A stretch of DNA of 64,000 bases, taken from DT-111 sp965263225. GTDB lineage: Bacteria > Bacteroidota > Bacteroidia > Chitinophagales > Saprospiraceae. This document shows positions 27,867 through 36,462 of this stretch, piece by piece (position 1 is the stretch's first letter; each line of letters starts with the position of its first letter). The position numbers were made by a program, and so were the translations under genes. The DNA is taken from assembly GCA_965263225.1 (NCBI GenBank), contig CBDHHG010000051.1:496001-560000 (forward strand), written 5' to 3'. The notes beneath the pieces are model-generated. The model saw only the letters and a list, made by a program, of their open reading frames with translations. It had not been told where the DNA came from and ran no database searches.

Positions 27867-29243
27867 CTATTTAAAATTAGGTTCCACCCTTTTAATCGAC
27901 AACTCTAATTCAAAATTATCCTCGTATAACTGTGCCCGGGATGCGGCCACAAGACTATCAGACATCATCTGATCGACAAATACATAATAGGACTGTGCCT
28001 TCGAAAAGCAGCCTTCCCAAATAGCTCCTGCATCAATATTCCGGGAGGCCAATTGTTTGAGGTCTCTCATCGCACTGGTTAAATCTCCGCTCAATCGGTA
28101 GACCAGCAAAAAATGATCTGTATTGGACCTATAAAATCGCTCGCAATCATAATACAAAATATCCTCTCCGCCATTAATACTTAGGATAATCTCCCCTTGC
28201 TGAGCTTCTGATTTGGATGTATCCACCAAATTGGTCTCCAAAAGATCACTCAATTCAAAATCTTCATTGAAGGGCACGACAGGTGCATCGATGATTAGGG
28301 TGCGAGGTTCTCCATCTAAATCGGATTGCTTCGCCTCCATTTCAGCTTTGTGTAGCACTTCATCAAGGTAAATAACCGGTCGTTTAGTCCATTCTAGGTA
28401 CAGCATCCCGCTAATGACTGAAATCGCTAGTGCACTAAGCATTTGCTGATGATAATAGTGCCGTTTAAAGCGTTGCGTTTCACCAATTACTGGAGCAATC
28501 CAGTTCTGCAAGTTCCCATTAAAGGTAGCTAGCCACTTGGTATATCCACTAGTGCGAAAGTTAGATCTCAGATCATCCAGCTTGATGAAATCGATCATTT
28601 TTCGCTTCACTCCAAAAAGCTGTTCACGGGCGGGTGTAGCCAACAAACGAGCAGTACGATCGGGGTGTATGACGATCATTCCAAATCCATTATTCACACA
28701 TTGTTCCCGTAACTCCTCCTTATACTTGGCCTCATCAGGTCCAAAGACATCTTCCCCAATAGCGATCCACTGTTCATCTGCATGGTAGCGCTTAAACTGC
28801 TCAATGGCATAGATATAATGATAGCGAAATTGCCTACGAAAGAAGAGCTGATAAAAAAGAAAACTCCCTACCAGGCAAGCTAACATAGAAAAGACTCGCC
28901 AATGGATTCCATCCGTATGCAGCGCATAAGTTCCATCAAAATGGGTCCAAACTACCATGATGGTCGTGCAGAGTAGGCTGAAAGTCACCGAATCCCATAT
29001 GAGTAAGGTCCGCTGTATCCGATAAAAAACTTCTTCTTTGGTTTCTCTTGCCGTCGCTTCAACGGTAGCCGTAAAGAAGCCACCATCTTCTTTCGGAAAC
29101 CGGAGCATTCCGTCCGCCACGATACCTCCTTCCCCTCGCATGTCGAGTTGGACCTTGGTCTCACCACTCCGAGGTCGGTACTTATAATGCGTCTTGAGGA
29201 AACTAACAGCCGCATGCTTAATATCTTCCTCGCCTAAAAACAT
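27867..29243 (-). CDS. Unidentified membrane protein coupled to folP, possible SPOR-like C-terminus
   Basis: I favour the ATG at 29243 (458 residues) because it forms a TGATG overlap with the folP stop; an ATG at 29267 adds eight residues. N-terminal about 75 residues are soluble (MFLGEEDIKHAAVSFLK, IVADGMLRFP, FTATVEATA), vaguely resembling the D-ExK layout of nuclease-like folds but lacking the Lys. Two transmembrane segments follow near 80-135, a soluble region (QFKRYHADEQWIAIG), and a third helix near 270-290. The last 70 residues (FLLVYRLSGDLTSAMRDLKQL, YYVFVDQMMSDSLVAASRAQ) resemble a SPOR repeat. I do not recognise the protein; these similarities are inference. Confidence 0.72.
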   Translation of the reverse strand: MFLGEEDIKHAAVSFLKTHYKYRPRSGETKVQLDMRGEGGIVADGMLRFPKEDGGFFTATVEATARETKEEVFYRIQRTLLIWDSVTFSLLCTTIMVVWTHFDGTYALHTDGIHWRVFSMLACLVGSFLFYQLFFRRQFRYHYIYAIEQFKRYHADEQWIAIGEDVFGPDEAKYKEELREQCVNNGFGMIVIHPDRTARLLATPAREQLFGVKRKMIDFIKLDDLRSNFRTSGYTKWLATFNGNLQNWIAPVIGETQRFKRHYYHQQMLSALAISVISGMLYLEWTKRPVIYLDEVLHKAEMEAKQSDLDGEPRTLIIDAPVVPFNEDFELSDLLETNLVDTSKSEAQQGEIILSINGGEDILYYDCERFYRSNTDHFLLVYRLSGDLTSAMRDLKQLASRNIDAGAIWEGCFSKAQSYYVFVDQMMSDSLVAASRAQLYEDNFELELSIKRVEPNFK

Positions 29244-30085
29244 CAATGGTTTTCCAACTGGCTCCATAGTTTTATTACTTCGTTAGCCTCCCTAACGTCG
29301 TGTACCCTGAGAATTTTACTACCTTGTTGCAAGGCAACCATATGCAAGGCCGCAGTGCCTATAAGAGCTTCCGTAGCCTCAATTTCAAGTAACTTATAGA
29401 TCATAGATTTACGGGAAAGTCCAGCTAGAATTGGAAGTTCCAGTACTTTGAAAACGTGTAGTGAGCGTAGCAGCGTATAGTTGTTCTCTAATCGTTTTCC
29501 AAAACCAAACCCTGGATCAATGATGATATCCTTTACGCCCAAATTCCTCAATTCTCCCACTTTTTTCACAAAAAAGTCAAAGATTTCTTCCACCACATCT
29601 GCGTAGGTTGGTTGCATATGCATGTTATCAGGAGTTCCTTGCATATGCATGAGAACATAGGGAACATCTAAACGAGAAACGATTGAAAAAAGATTGGCAT
29701 CAATTGATCCCGCAGAGATGTCATTTATCATACCTACCCCCATACCAACACCCGCTTCTGCTACTGTAGCTCTAACCGTATCCAGAGAGATGATTGTTCC
29801 TGGGAACTCAGCTTTGATAGCTTTGATGACCGGCAAAACTCGCTTCATCTCCTCTTCCACCCCAATAATTTCTGCTCCTGGTCTTGAGGACATGCCACCT
29901 ACATCAAGAATACTAGCCCCTTCTTGCAAGTGCTTTTCTGCTAGATTTAGGGCTTGCTGGACAGAACCAGCCCGACTTTCGGCATAGAAGGAATCAGGAG
30001 TCACATTAATAATGCCCATCACTATTGGTGTATTCAAGTCCAATAAGGTGCCATTACAATTCAATGTCGTCTGCTGTTCTATCAT
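29243..30085 (-). CDS. folP: Dihydropteroate synthase
   Basis: This 280-residue TIM-barrel enzyme condenses p-aminobenzoate with 6-hydroxymethyl-dihydropterin diphosphate in folate synthesis. Motifs: MGIINVTPDSFYAESR (pyrophosphate loop), ILDVGGMSSRPGAE, TIISLDTVRATVAEAG, MINDISAG, LMHMQGTP, IIDPGFGFGKRLENNY, LAGLSRKSMI and the C-terminal RVHDVREA. All pterin and Mg-binding residues expected appear present. Length is normal. It starts a two-gene unit with the unidentified membrane protein. Upstream lies a 469-bp gap. Confidence 0.97.
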   Translation of the reverse strand: MIEQQTTLNCNGTLLDLNTPIVMGIINVTPDSFYAESRAGSVQQALNLAEKHLQEGASILDVGGMSSRPGAEIIGVEEEMKRVLPVIKAIKAEFPGTIISLDTVRATVAEAGVGMGVGMINDISAGSIDANLFSIVSRLDVPYVLMHMQGTPDNMHMQPTYADVVEEIFDFFVKKVGELRNLGVKDIIIDPGFGFGKRLENNYTLLRSLHVFKVLELPILAGLSRKSMIYKLLEIEATEALIGTAALHMVALQQGSKILRVHDVREANEVIKLWSQLENH

Positions 30086-30554
30086 TCAAATCTGTTAAAC
30101 GGAGTAAATTTAGACAAGGGGCAGGATAATGACAAACTTCTAGAGAACTCAATTCCAAGTGCTTGCGGGACTACGCATCCAAAAGGAAGAATTCTATAGC
30201 TACTTACTACCCAAATTATTTTCAATTTGTTGATCAACATGTATATTTAACAGGCTTTCTGAGGGTTAAACATAAGAAAACTTGATTTATTGAAGGCAAT
30301 ACCTAATATTGCCATCAATTCAGAAGCCTCCAACTGATGGTATACAAAAAAAGTCATTGACTAAGCAATGACTTTCAAAGATCAACTAACCTTCATCCTT
30401 TTGGATATATGCAATATCTTGAGTGATTACAATCCAGTTGCTGTTTAACTAATAATCCAACTGGATAATAACACGCTAGAATACACTAGTAACGTTTTGA
30501 GCTTGCGGAGCGCTGCTCCAATCTTACTTTTTTAACCCTTTTAAAGCAACAGTC
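30086..30554. other. Intergenic region with two hairpins, no gene found
   Basis: Between divergent genes I see no coding frame. It holds the T-tailed hairpin at 30346-30375, a second inverted repeat ATCCAGTTG/CAACTGGAT (30432-30440 with 30458-30466), and a short GGAGC/GCTCC hairpin at 30507-30519. Promoters of folP and of the gene at 30555 must lie here but no exact consensus stands out. Confidence 0.5.
30346..30375 (-). terminator. Minus-strand rho-independent terminator with no evident gene
   Basis: Perfect 10-bp stem (AAAGTCATTG 30350-30359 with CAATGACTTT 30366-30375, 6-nt loop); on the minus strand it ends in seven T residues (30352-30346). No annotated minus-strand gene lies upstream of it, so it may end a small RNA. 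Confidence 0.6.
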
Positions 30555-31733
30555 ATGTCAGGAGGATCAAGTTCACCCGCCTCACGCTTAAATATCACCC
30601 GCCTTTTGGTGGTCATCCTGATCATCAGTTTCCTGGCCTTAGTTTGGTATAAGTATAAAGATGTAAGTCCACCAGGTTATACCAATATTCCTGTAGAATA
30701 TCAGGTGAAATACCTGCCAGCAGATTTCAAGATCGATATTAACCCTGATGATGCCCTGGCTATCCTGACGAACCCCAGAAGATACCAGCGGGAATTCAAT
30801 GAACTTGTCTATGACTTAAATACCTCTATTCTAAACCATGTGAGTAATCGGATGGGGCTTAGCAAAACCCAAAAGGGCCTGGCAATACAGGAGTATGAGA
30901 AACAGCATGCCTATATGCGGGATATGTACTACAATGATTTCCTCGCTTTAAGTGATACTACGTCAGCCTTGTACCAAACCTGGTATGATAATCAATCCAC
31001 GAGTGCCATTGAAGTCATCTACCAGGTAGCCTCCAAGTACACTTGTTCCATTGTCAACCTGGTGATCTCTTCGGTTGTACAGACTAAAGATGGCGTTTTT
31101 CTGGCCAAGGGTATGGAAGTCAATACCCCCTGTGGAATCGCCCTTTCGGAAGCCCTACAGCCATTCGTTAAAGAAATGGAAGATCGAGCAGCTATAGAGG
31201 ACTTTGCTAAATCCAAAGGACTCCTGCAAGAAAAAATACAGAAGGCCATTGCTGAATTAGCAACCATGGAAGTGCAGGACAAAAAAGGAATCACCAAGCA
31301 GCTCCAATCCAAAATATGGGGCTTCTCTGTATCTTCTTCTGACATAGAGATCACAGCCATTAGTATATTGAAGGTAGGCTTCAAACTACAAGACTACATG
31401 TCTGTGGATTTGAATGCCCGCAACAATATTGTTACGGTAACTTTGGCTGAACCACAGATTCTTTCCCATGAAGTGTACCCCAAAATCGAGAAGTTGGATA
31501 TTGGATGGCTCCGGGAAGTTGAAGAAATCAACCTGAATGAAAGCTTCAATGTATTGCGTGAGGAATTTCGACGAGAGGCTTACGAAAGTGACATCATGGA
31601 TCAAGCCAAGAACCAGGCAGTAGAAATCATGAATACGATGTTTGCTCCTCTTGTTAGTGCCATGAACAATAAATACCAATTGCGCGTTAGGTTCCAAAAA
31701 ACGGAAGAACAGGAATCACAAGATTTATCATAG
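30555..31733 (+). CDS. DUF4230-domain membrane-anchored protein
   Basis: This 392-residue protein has a short cytoplasmic tail and one N-terminal transmembrane helix at about 15-33 (LLVVILIISFLALVWYKY), then an extracytoplasmic body. The C-terminal half fits the DUF4230 family: KVGFKLQDY, NNIVTVTLAEPQILSHEV, and an alpha-helical end with REEFRREAYESDIMDQAKNQAVEI and LRVRF. The middle (helical, YNDFLALSDTTSALYQTWYD) is unfamiliar. It is followed after 3 bp by the methyltransferase gene, so the two are co-transcribed. Function unknown. Confidence 0.72.
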   Translation: MSGGSSSPASRLNITRLLVVILIISFLALVWYKYKDVSPPGYTNIPVEYQVKYLPADFKIDINPDDALAILTNPRRYQREFNELVYDLNTSILNHVSNRMGLSKTQKGLAIQEYEKQHAYMRDMYYNDFLALSDTTSALYQTWYDNQSTSAIEVIYQVASKYTCSIVNLVISSVVQTKDGVFLAKGMEVNTPCGIALSEALQPFVKEMEDRAAIEDFAKSKGLLQEKIQKAIAELATMEVQDKKGITKQLQSKIWGFSVSSSDIEITAISILKVGFKLQDYMSVDLNARNNIVTVTLAEPQILSHEVYPKIEKLDIGWLREVEEINLNESFNVLREEFRREAYESDIMDQAKNQAVEIMNTMFAPLVSAMNNKYQLRVRFQKTEEQESQDLS

Positions 31734-31736
31734 CGC

Positions 31737-32327
31737 ATGGAGTCAACACTTTCGGCTACATATTGGGATAATCGTTACAAAGATAATAGTACACCTTGGG
31801 ACATTGGCTATGTCTCGCCTCCCCTGAAACATTATTTTGACAAAATCCAGGACAAATCCATCCGGATATTGATTCCGGGAGCAGGTCGAGCATACGAAGC
31901 CATTTATCTTCACCAAGAGGGCTTTACCAATGTTTGGGTCTGTGACTGGGCAAAGGAATCCTTCCGTCATCTGCACGCTGTGGCTCCAGATTTCCCAAAA
32001 GATCATTTGGTAGTTGGCAACTTTTTTGATTTGACTATGGAAGTAGATCTTGTCGTAGAACAAACCTTTTTTTGTGCACTAGCGTGGTCCAAAAGAACAG
32101 CATATGTAAAGAAAATGGCGGACTTGCTATCCTTTCGAGCCAAACTTATCGGATTACTATTCGCGAATGAATTTCCACACCCTGGGCCACCCTTTGGGGG
32201 AACAGAAGCAGAATATAGGGACTTACTGCAAGTGCACTTTCGGATCGAGCAGATGGAACTAGCTGTCGACTCCATCAAGCCACGACTCGGGCGAGAGCTT
32301 TTCTTTGTGGCATCGAAGCAGGATTAG
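31737..32327 (+). CDS. TPMT-family S-adenosylmethionine-dependent methyltransferase
   Basis: This 196-residue protein has the thiopurine/thiol methyltransferase signature: an N-terminal YWDNRYKDNSTPWDIG, the AdoMet loop RILIPGAGRAYEA near 43-55, VWVCDWAKES, and LVVEQTFFCALAWSKR. Bacterial members often methylate small thiols or halides/selenium and tellurium compounds; the substrate here is unknown. Length matches the family. It begins 3 bp after the DUF4230 gene stop. Confidence 0.9.
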   Translation: MESTLSATYWDNRYKDNSTPWDIGYVSPPLKHYFDKIQDKSIRILIPGAGRAYEAIYLHQEGFTNVWVCDWAKESFRHLHAVAPDFPKDHLVVGNFFDLTMEVDLVVEQTFFCALAWSKRTAYVKKMADLLSFRAKLIGLLFANEFPHPGPPFGGTEAEYRDLLQVHFRIEQMELAVDSIKPRLGRELFFVASKQD

Positions 32328-32335
32328 CCCCTTAT

Positions 32336-32379
32336 TTGAATTCAGTCTAAATAAATTTTGTACATTTACGCTGTAAATG
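32336..32379 (+). promoter_or_regulatory. Possible promoter with inverted repeat upstream of the LuxR-type regulator
   Basis: TTG (32336-32338), a 22-bp spacer and TACATTTA (32361-32368) approximate the consensus. A 7-bp inverted repeat CATTTAC-GCT-GTAAATG (32363-32379) overlaps the -7 box and could be an operator, perhaps autoregulatory. Confidence 0.45.
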
Positions 32380-32394
32380 GAAAACAGGTAAGCC

Positions 32395-33048
32395 ATGTTG
32401 TCGACTAACATCCTTCTAGCAGATCCCGAACATCTAACACGGATTGGATTGCGGACCTTAGTGTCCAAAATTGATGGGCTCCAGATCGTATGTGAGGTAA
32501 ACGATGAGAAAAATCTATTGCAAGAGCTCATTGCTAGATCCCCAGATATCGTGGTCCTAGATTACAATCATCCAGATCACTTTACCCCTACTTCCGTTGC
32601 CAAAATCAAGAAACAGCAACCAGAAGTCAGAATAATGGTTATTACCTCTGATAATGATAAAGCGAATATCTACCAAGTCTTGGAACTGGGGGTGAATAGC
32701 TTTTTGACGAAAACCTGCGATGAGACGGAATTTGTCGATGCTTTCAAGGCTTTAGTCAAGGGAGAGAAATTCTTTTGTACACGCATTTTAGACTATTTGC
32801 TTGAAAAATCCTTTTCGCGACCAGAACCTGTCACCGTCACTCCGCTTACACCTAGAGAAATTGAAATCGTCCGACTCATAGCTAAAGGATTGATTGCCAA
32901 AGAGATTGGAAGTGAACTAAACCTAAGTACACACACCATTTATACACATCGGAAGAAGATTATGCGCAAACTAAACATCAGTTCTTCTTCGGAGCTAGTA
33001 ATGTATGCCCTGAACGTTGGAATCATAGAAAGTCCTCTACCTAAGTAA
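32395..33048 (+). CDS. NarL/LuxR-type response regulator
   Basis: This 217-residue protein has an N-terminal receiver domain at about 1-120 and a LuxR helix-turn-helix at about 148-210. Receiver features: acidic pair near residue 10 (ADPEH), the phosphoacceptor Asp in VVLDYNHPD near 58, TSDNDK near 83 and the conserved Lys in FLTK near 104. The DNA-binding domain reads LTPREIEIVRLIAKGL, KEIGSELNLSTHTIYTHRKKIMRKL. No histidine kinase gene is next to it, so it is an orphan in this window. Separated from neighbours; probably transcribed alone. Confidence 0.93.
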   Translation: MLSTNILLADPEHLTRIGLRTLVSKIDGLQIVCEVNDEKNLLQELIARSPDIVVLDYNHPDHFTPTSVAKIKKQQPEVRIMVITSDNDKANIYQVLELGVNSFLTKTCDETEFVDAFKALVKGEKFFCTRILDYLLEKSFSRPEPVTVTPLTPREIEIVRLIAKGLIAKEIGSELNLSTHTIYTHRKKIMRKLNISSSSELVMYALNVGIIESPLPK

Positions 33049-33160
33049 AGCCTTCCTCACCCTCATGAATTGCTACCGTTAACTATGGATTTCGTCAATT
33101 TTAAAATAGATTTGACCTATTACAACATTTGATAGACTGTCTTCGTTTTGATTATACTTT

Positions 33161-33184
33161 TCACTTGCAAACTTGTACAAGTGA
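33161..33184. repeat. Nested inverted repeats in the intergenic region before the LysM gene
   Basis: A perfect 12-bp palindrome ACTTGTACAAGT (33171-33182) overlaps a second inverted pair TCACTTG/CAAGTGA (33161-33167 and 33178-33184). It lies about 76 bp upstream of the LysM gene start, so it may bind a regulator; no promoter consensus was certain nearby. Confidence 0.4.
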
Positions 33185-33259
33185 TTGATTTCATGTACCT
33201 TACCCCTTTCTAAACTTTCACATTTTTGGCACATTTCAGTTAAATTTAACTTGCTATCT

Positions 33260-35257
33260 ATGAAATCGACAATTAACCGGCTAATTTTTTGCACTGTAAT
33301 TGCCGTCATCCCTTTCCAATTATCTGCGGCCAGAATGTTCATCCTTTTCAATGAGGATTGCATGGAACGCTTGGAGTATCAATCTCCAAACAAGAGTGTA
33401 GATCCCTTTGTAGCGTATCAGATCAATGTAGGTGACGGTGAAAAGGTAATCCTTGAAATTGGTCAGGAAAGCAGAAATACGACTTCTAAGTTGCCTACCC
33501 CTACCGTAGGCTGTGACAATGGAGTTTTCAATTTGAGCATGGTTCAAAAGATTAATGCCCATATTGATGAGGTATTCTTAGTGGTTAAGAAAAATAACCG
33601 GCGTTACACGGTCTCTCCGGTGAATTTTGCGACTCATTTCATGCTGAGGGAGGAGGTAGTTTCTGTTTACTCGCCAAAGTATAAGTTTGAATTTAATACC
33701 AAAGAAGGGGCAATTGGAGAAAACATCTCGCGTGAAGCCACTGCTGATGTATTTTTTGAGGGGCGCTTGGAGCAAGAATGTACAGGCGCATATGTTTTTC
33801 GCCAAATTGCACAAGGAAGTAGAACTCCCTACACCGATCTAGTTTTGATCCCTGAAGTGGGAATTATTGAAATGCGCAGCGGGCAGACTTTAGATCAAGC
33901 TCTGACTAACGGGATGCAATTGATTAAGGTAAATGATGACAAGTTTGAGGACTACTTGGAAGAAAAATGTGAAGAATCCTTATCTGATAATGTCTTAGCT
34001 AACACCAAACCGGGTCAAGCTGGAGGGACTGAGGTGACTCCCTCAGGGCCGGTCGGTTATGATATGACGGTGAAGCAAGGAAGTGTTCGACAAAGAAGCA
34101 ACAGCCCAAACACCGTCAATACCAGACCTAATACTACTCCAATCCCACAATCTGCCAATCAGGTTGGAGGAACTAATCAATATCATATTGTTAAAAAGGG
34201 AGAAACACTATATAGGATTTCCAAGCAATATAATATCACAGTAGGCCAAATCAAGGCCTGGAACAACCTGAATTCAAATTTGATCAAGACTGGTAGCCAG
34301 TTGATGGTAGGAACGGTTACTCCAACAGCTAACAATTCCGGTTCTACGGTAGCTAGTACGGTTCCAAACACGGCCTCTAATACACCTAATTCTGTTGCCA
34401 ACACCGATTTACAGAAACCACGCTACTACCCAGCTCCCTACAATACGACGTATCGACCTAATGGTGTCAACAATAGAAATGCTACCAATGAGGTTTTAAC
34501 TGCTAGAGGGACACAAAATACCTATGTAGTAAAACCTGGAGATACCGTAGCCTCTTTAGCTATGCGATTTGGCTACACCGAAAGTAAGTTTAGGTCTATG
34601 AATGGACTTGGGAGCAATGACTATATTAAGATTGGGGAGGAATTGAGAACAAGTGATTGCGACTGTCCGACTCAGCAGAACATACCGAATACCGCAGAAG
34701 TACCACAGGAATTCAATGTAGTTCAGCAGGAAACTCCAATTGAAAGTAATAATTTCACGTCGTCACAGGTTCCCGTAGAAAACCCAACAACTGAACGAAA
34801 ATACCCGGTTAACTTCAATGATACTCCCATTCAGACGACAAGTTCTACTCCTTATATTCCTCAGAATGAGGATGCTTATAGGAATAGTACAAGTTCTCCT
34901 TCTCCCTTATATTCTCCCAGAGGGGTACAAACCGGTAACACCAACGGAAATAGTTCATTGTTTGAAACGGAACGTTCAACGAACACCGCTTCCCGACAAC
35001 CTTCACCTTATGATGCGATCATCCCTAGTAGCTTCGATACCTATTCTCCTATCACGGCCAGAGATAAGGATCAAGCCGCACGGGGCGTAGAACTGAATCG
35101 GTCGAACGCCAATAGAAGACAACACGTGGTGCAGGACGGAGAAAACATTTTCCAAATTGCTCGGATGTACAATATCACTACAGAACGTCTGAGAGCGCTG
35201 AATGGCCTGGAATTAGGCGAGGTGATAATTCCAACCCAAAAGTTGTATGTAGAATAA
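33260..35257 (+). CDS. Secreted protein with three LysM domains
   Basis: Using ATG 33260 the protein has 665 residues; a longer frame from 33185 would push the signal peptide inward. Residues 1-24 are a signal peptide ending in QLSA. An uncharacterised beta-rich N-terminal region follows to about 255. Three peptidoglycan-binding LysM modules are spaced by Asn/Pro/Thr/Ser-rich linkers: YHIVKKGETLYRISKQYNIT near 310, YVVKPGDTVASLAMRFGY near 425, and HVVQDGENIFQIARMYNIT at the C-terminus. No catalytic domain is recognisable, so it is probably a wall-binding or cell-surface protein. A strong terminator lies 20 bp after the stop. Confidence 0.88.
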   Translation: MKSTINRLIFCTVIAVIPFQLSAARMFILFNEDCMERLEYQSPNKSVDPFVAYQINVGDGEKVILEIGQESRNTTSKLPTPTVGCDNGVFNLSMVQKINAHIDEVFLVVKKNNRRYTVSPVNFATHFMLREEVVSVYSPKYKFEFNTKEGAIGENISREATADVFFEGRLEQECTGAYVFRQIAQGSRTPYTDLVLIPEVGIIEMRSGQTLDQALTNGMQLIKVNDDKFEDYLEEKCEESLSDNVLANTKPGQAGGTEVTPSGPVGYDMTVKQGSVRQRSNSPNTVNTRPNTTPIPQSANQVGGTNQYHIVKKGETLYRISKQYNITVGQIKAWNNLNSNLIKTGSQLMVGTVTPTANNSGSTVASTVPNTASNTPNSVANTDLQKPRYYPAPYNTTYRPNGVNNRNATNEVLTARGTQNTYVVKPGDTVASLAMRFGYTESKFRSMNGLGSNDYIKIGEELRTSDCDCPTQQNIPNTAEVPQEFNVVQQETPIESNNFTSSQVPVENPTTERKYPVNFNDTPIQTTSSTPYIPQNEDAYRNSTSSPSPLYSPRGVQTGNTNGNSSLFETERSTNTASRQPSPYDAIIPSSFDTYSPITARDKDQAARGVELNRSNANRRQHVVQDGENIFQIARMYNITTERLRALNGLELGEVIIPTQKLYVE

Positions 35258-35277
35258 AGATAAATACTATTTCGCTG

Positions 35278-35316
35278 AAAAAACGGGGAACGAACTCTTA
35301 TCGTTCCCCGTTTTTT
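35278..35316. terminator. Bidirectional terminator between convergent genes
   Basis: A perfect 16-bp inverted repeat (35278-35293 with 35301-35316, 7-nt loop) with A6 on one side and T6 on the other, so it works on both strands. Its last base is also the last base of the minus-strand kinase stop codon (35318-35316). Confidence 0.92.
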
Positions 35317-36287
35317 CATTCATCTACCATTCCTTTGCTATCGACATAAATTTCTGACTTGGAAATCTTTGTAGGAAGAGGCCCGAAACAGACCAACTTC
35401 AGTTCTGCCATTTTGCGACCTGCTAAGGCCCGTTCTCTTAAGGATACACCATCCAGCCAGGCCGTCAGATAGCCGGACCAAAAAGCATCACCAGCACCAG
35501 TCGTATCTTCCACTTGGATCTCCCGAGCAGGAAGAAAGTACTCCTGCCCTTCCTTTGCGACCAAACAACCTTCGGCTCCTAGGGTCAAACAAACTTCCTT
35601 TGCCCCAAGGGATAAAAAGTGATCTATGACCTCTCTACGATTTCGCACTTCCCTGCCGTATAATCTCAGCCAATCCACATCACTGACTTTGACCAAAGCA
35701 CCATACCTACAATACTCTTTCACTACCCTTTGCGCCTGTTCTTGATCTGGCCAAATCTTCTTAGCATAATTGATATCTATGGCTAGTTGGCCACCTTGCT
35801 CAGCCGTAAATGCCGCAGCATCCAGGATAGCTGAGCGAGCTGGTTCTTTGCTCAAGCCAAAACAAGTAGTGTGAAAAATTGTACACTCCCGAAGCATTTG
35901 ACGAGAGAACTGAGCTTCAGTGATTTGGTAATCAGCGGCTCGATACGCTTCAAAGTTTGAGACTTCTTTTGATCGAGTAACAAGGATCAATGAGGTAGGG
36001 AGATCAATGCGGTGCAACTGTGAACAGTCGATTGCCATTTGATCCACGCATTGAAAGAGATATTCGCCCATATCATCCTGGCCTACAGTCGCGATGAGTT
36101 TAACCTTATTCCCCAATCGCGCCATATTCATGGATAGGTTGGCAGGGCTTCCGCCTTGTAGTCGCTTAAAGTCCTTTACTTCTTGTAAGTTATTGGTAAA
36201 ACCTGAACTAATCAGGTCTACTAACAACTCACCTACTGCAATAATATCGAATCGCCGATCCCGCCGCGGTACTCTATTGGTGCGCAT
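35316..36287 (-). CDS. PfkB-family carbohydrate kinase (fructokinase-like)
   Basis: This 323-residue kinase has the ribokinase fold: FDIIAVGELLVDLI and the sugar-binding LQGGSPANLSMNMARLG at the N-terminus, and the catalytic/anion-hole motif DTTGAGDAFWSGY with base D267. The GGSPAN motif is typical of fructokinases and 2-keto-3-deoxygluconate kinases; fructose is the likeliest substrate, by inference. The first 12 residues are unusually basic (MRTNRVPRRDRR). It diverges from the GH31 alpha-glucosidase gene, suggesting shared control of sugar use. Confidence 0.9.
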   Translation of the reverse strand: MRTNRVPRRDRRFDIIAVGELLVDLISSGFTNNLQEVKDFKRLQGGSPANLSMNMARLGNKVKLIATVGQDDMGEYLFQCVDQMAIDCSQLHRIDLPTSLILVTRSKEVSNFEAYRAADYQITEAQFSRQMLRECTIFHTTCFGLSKEPARSAILDAAAFTAEQGGQLAIDINYAKKIWPDQEQAQRVVKEYCRYGALVKVSDVDWLRLYGREVRNRREVIDHFLSLGAKEVCLTLGAEGCLVAKEGQEYFLPAREIQVEDTTGAGDAFWSGYLTAWLDGVSLRERALAGRKMAELKLVCFGPLPTKISKSEIYVDSKGMVDE

Positions 36288-36410
36288 TGGTCTCTAACGT
36301 TTTTGATATTAAACTGAGCTAAGCGGCTGCTATCATTTGCAGAAAAAAGTTTAACTCAGCTTGTTGTTTGGACGAATTTATCCAAAAAATAAGTATCAAA
36401 AGAATTTCAT

Positions 36411-36440
36411 TTGCGTATTATTGGTCAATTGATACCTTTA
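36411..36440 (+). promoter_or_regulatory. Promoter of the GH31 alpha-glucosidase
   Basis: TTG at 36411-36413, 19-bp spacer and TACCTTTA at 36433-36440 fit the Bacteroidota pattern apart from the last base, 22 bp before the ATG. Confidence 0.65.
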
Positions 36441-36462
36441 CCCCTAAACGATACTTGATCAT

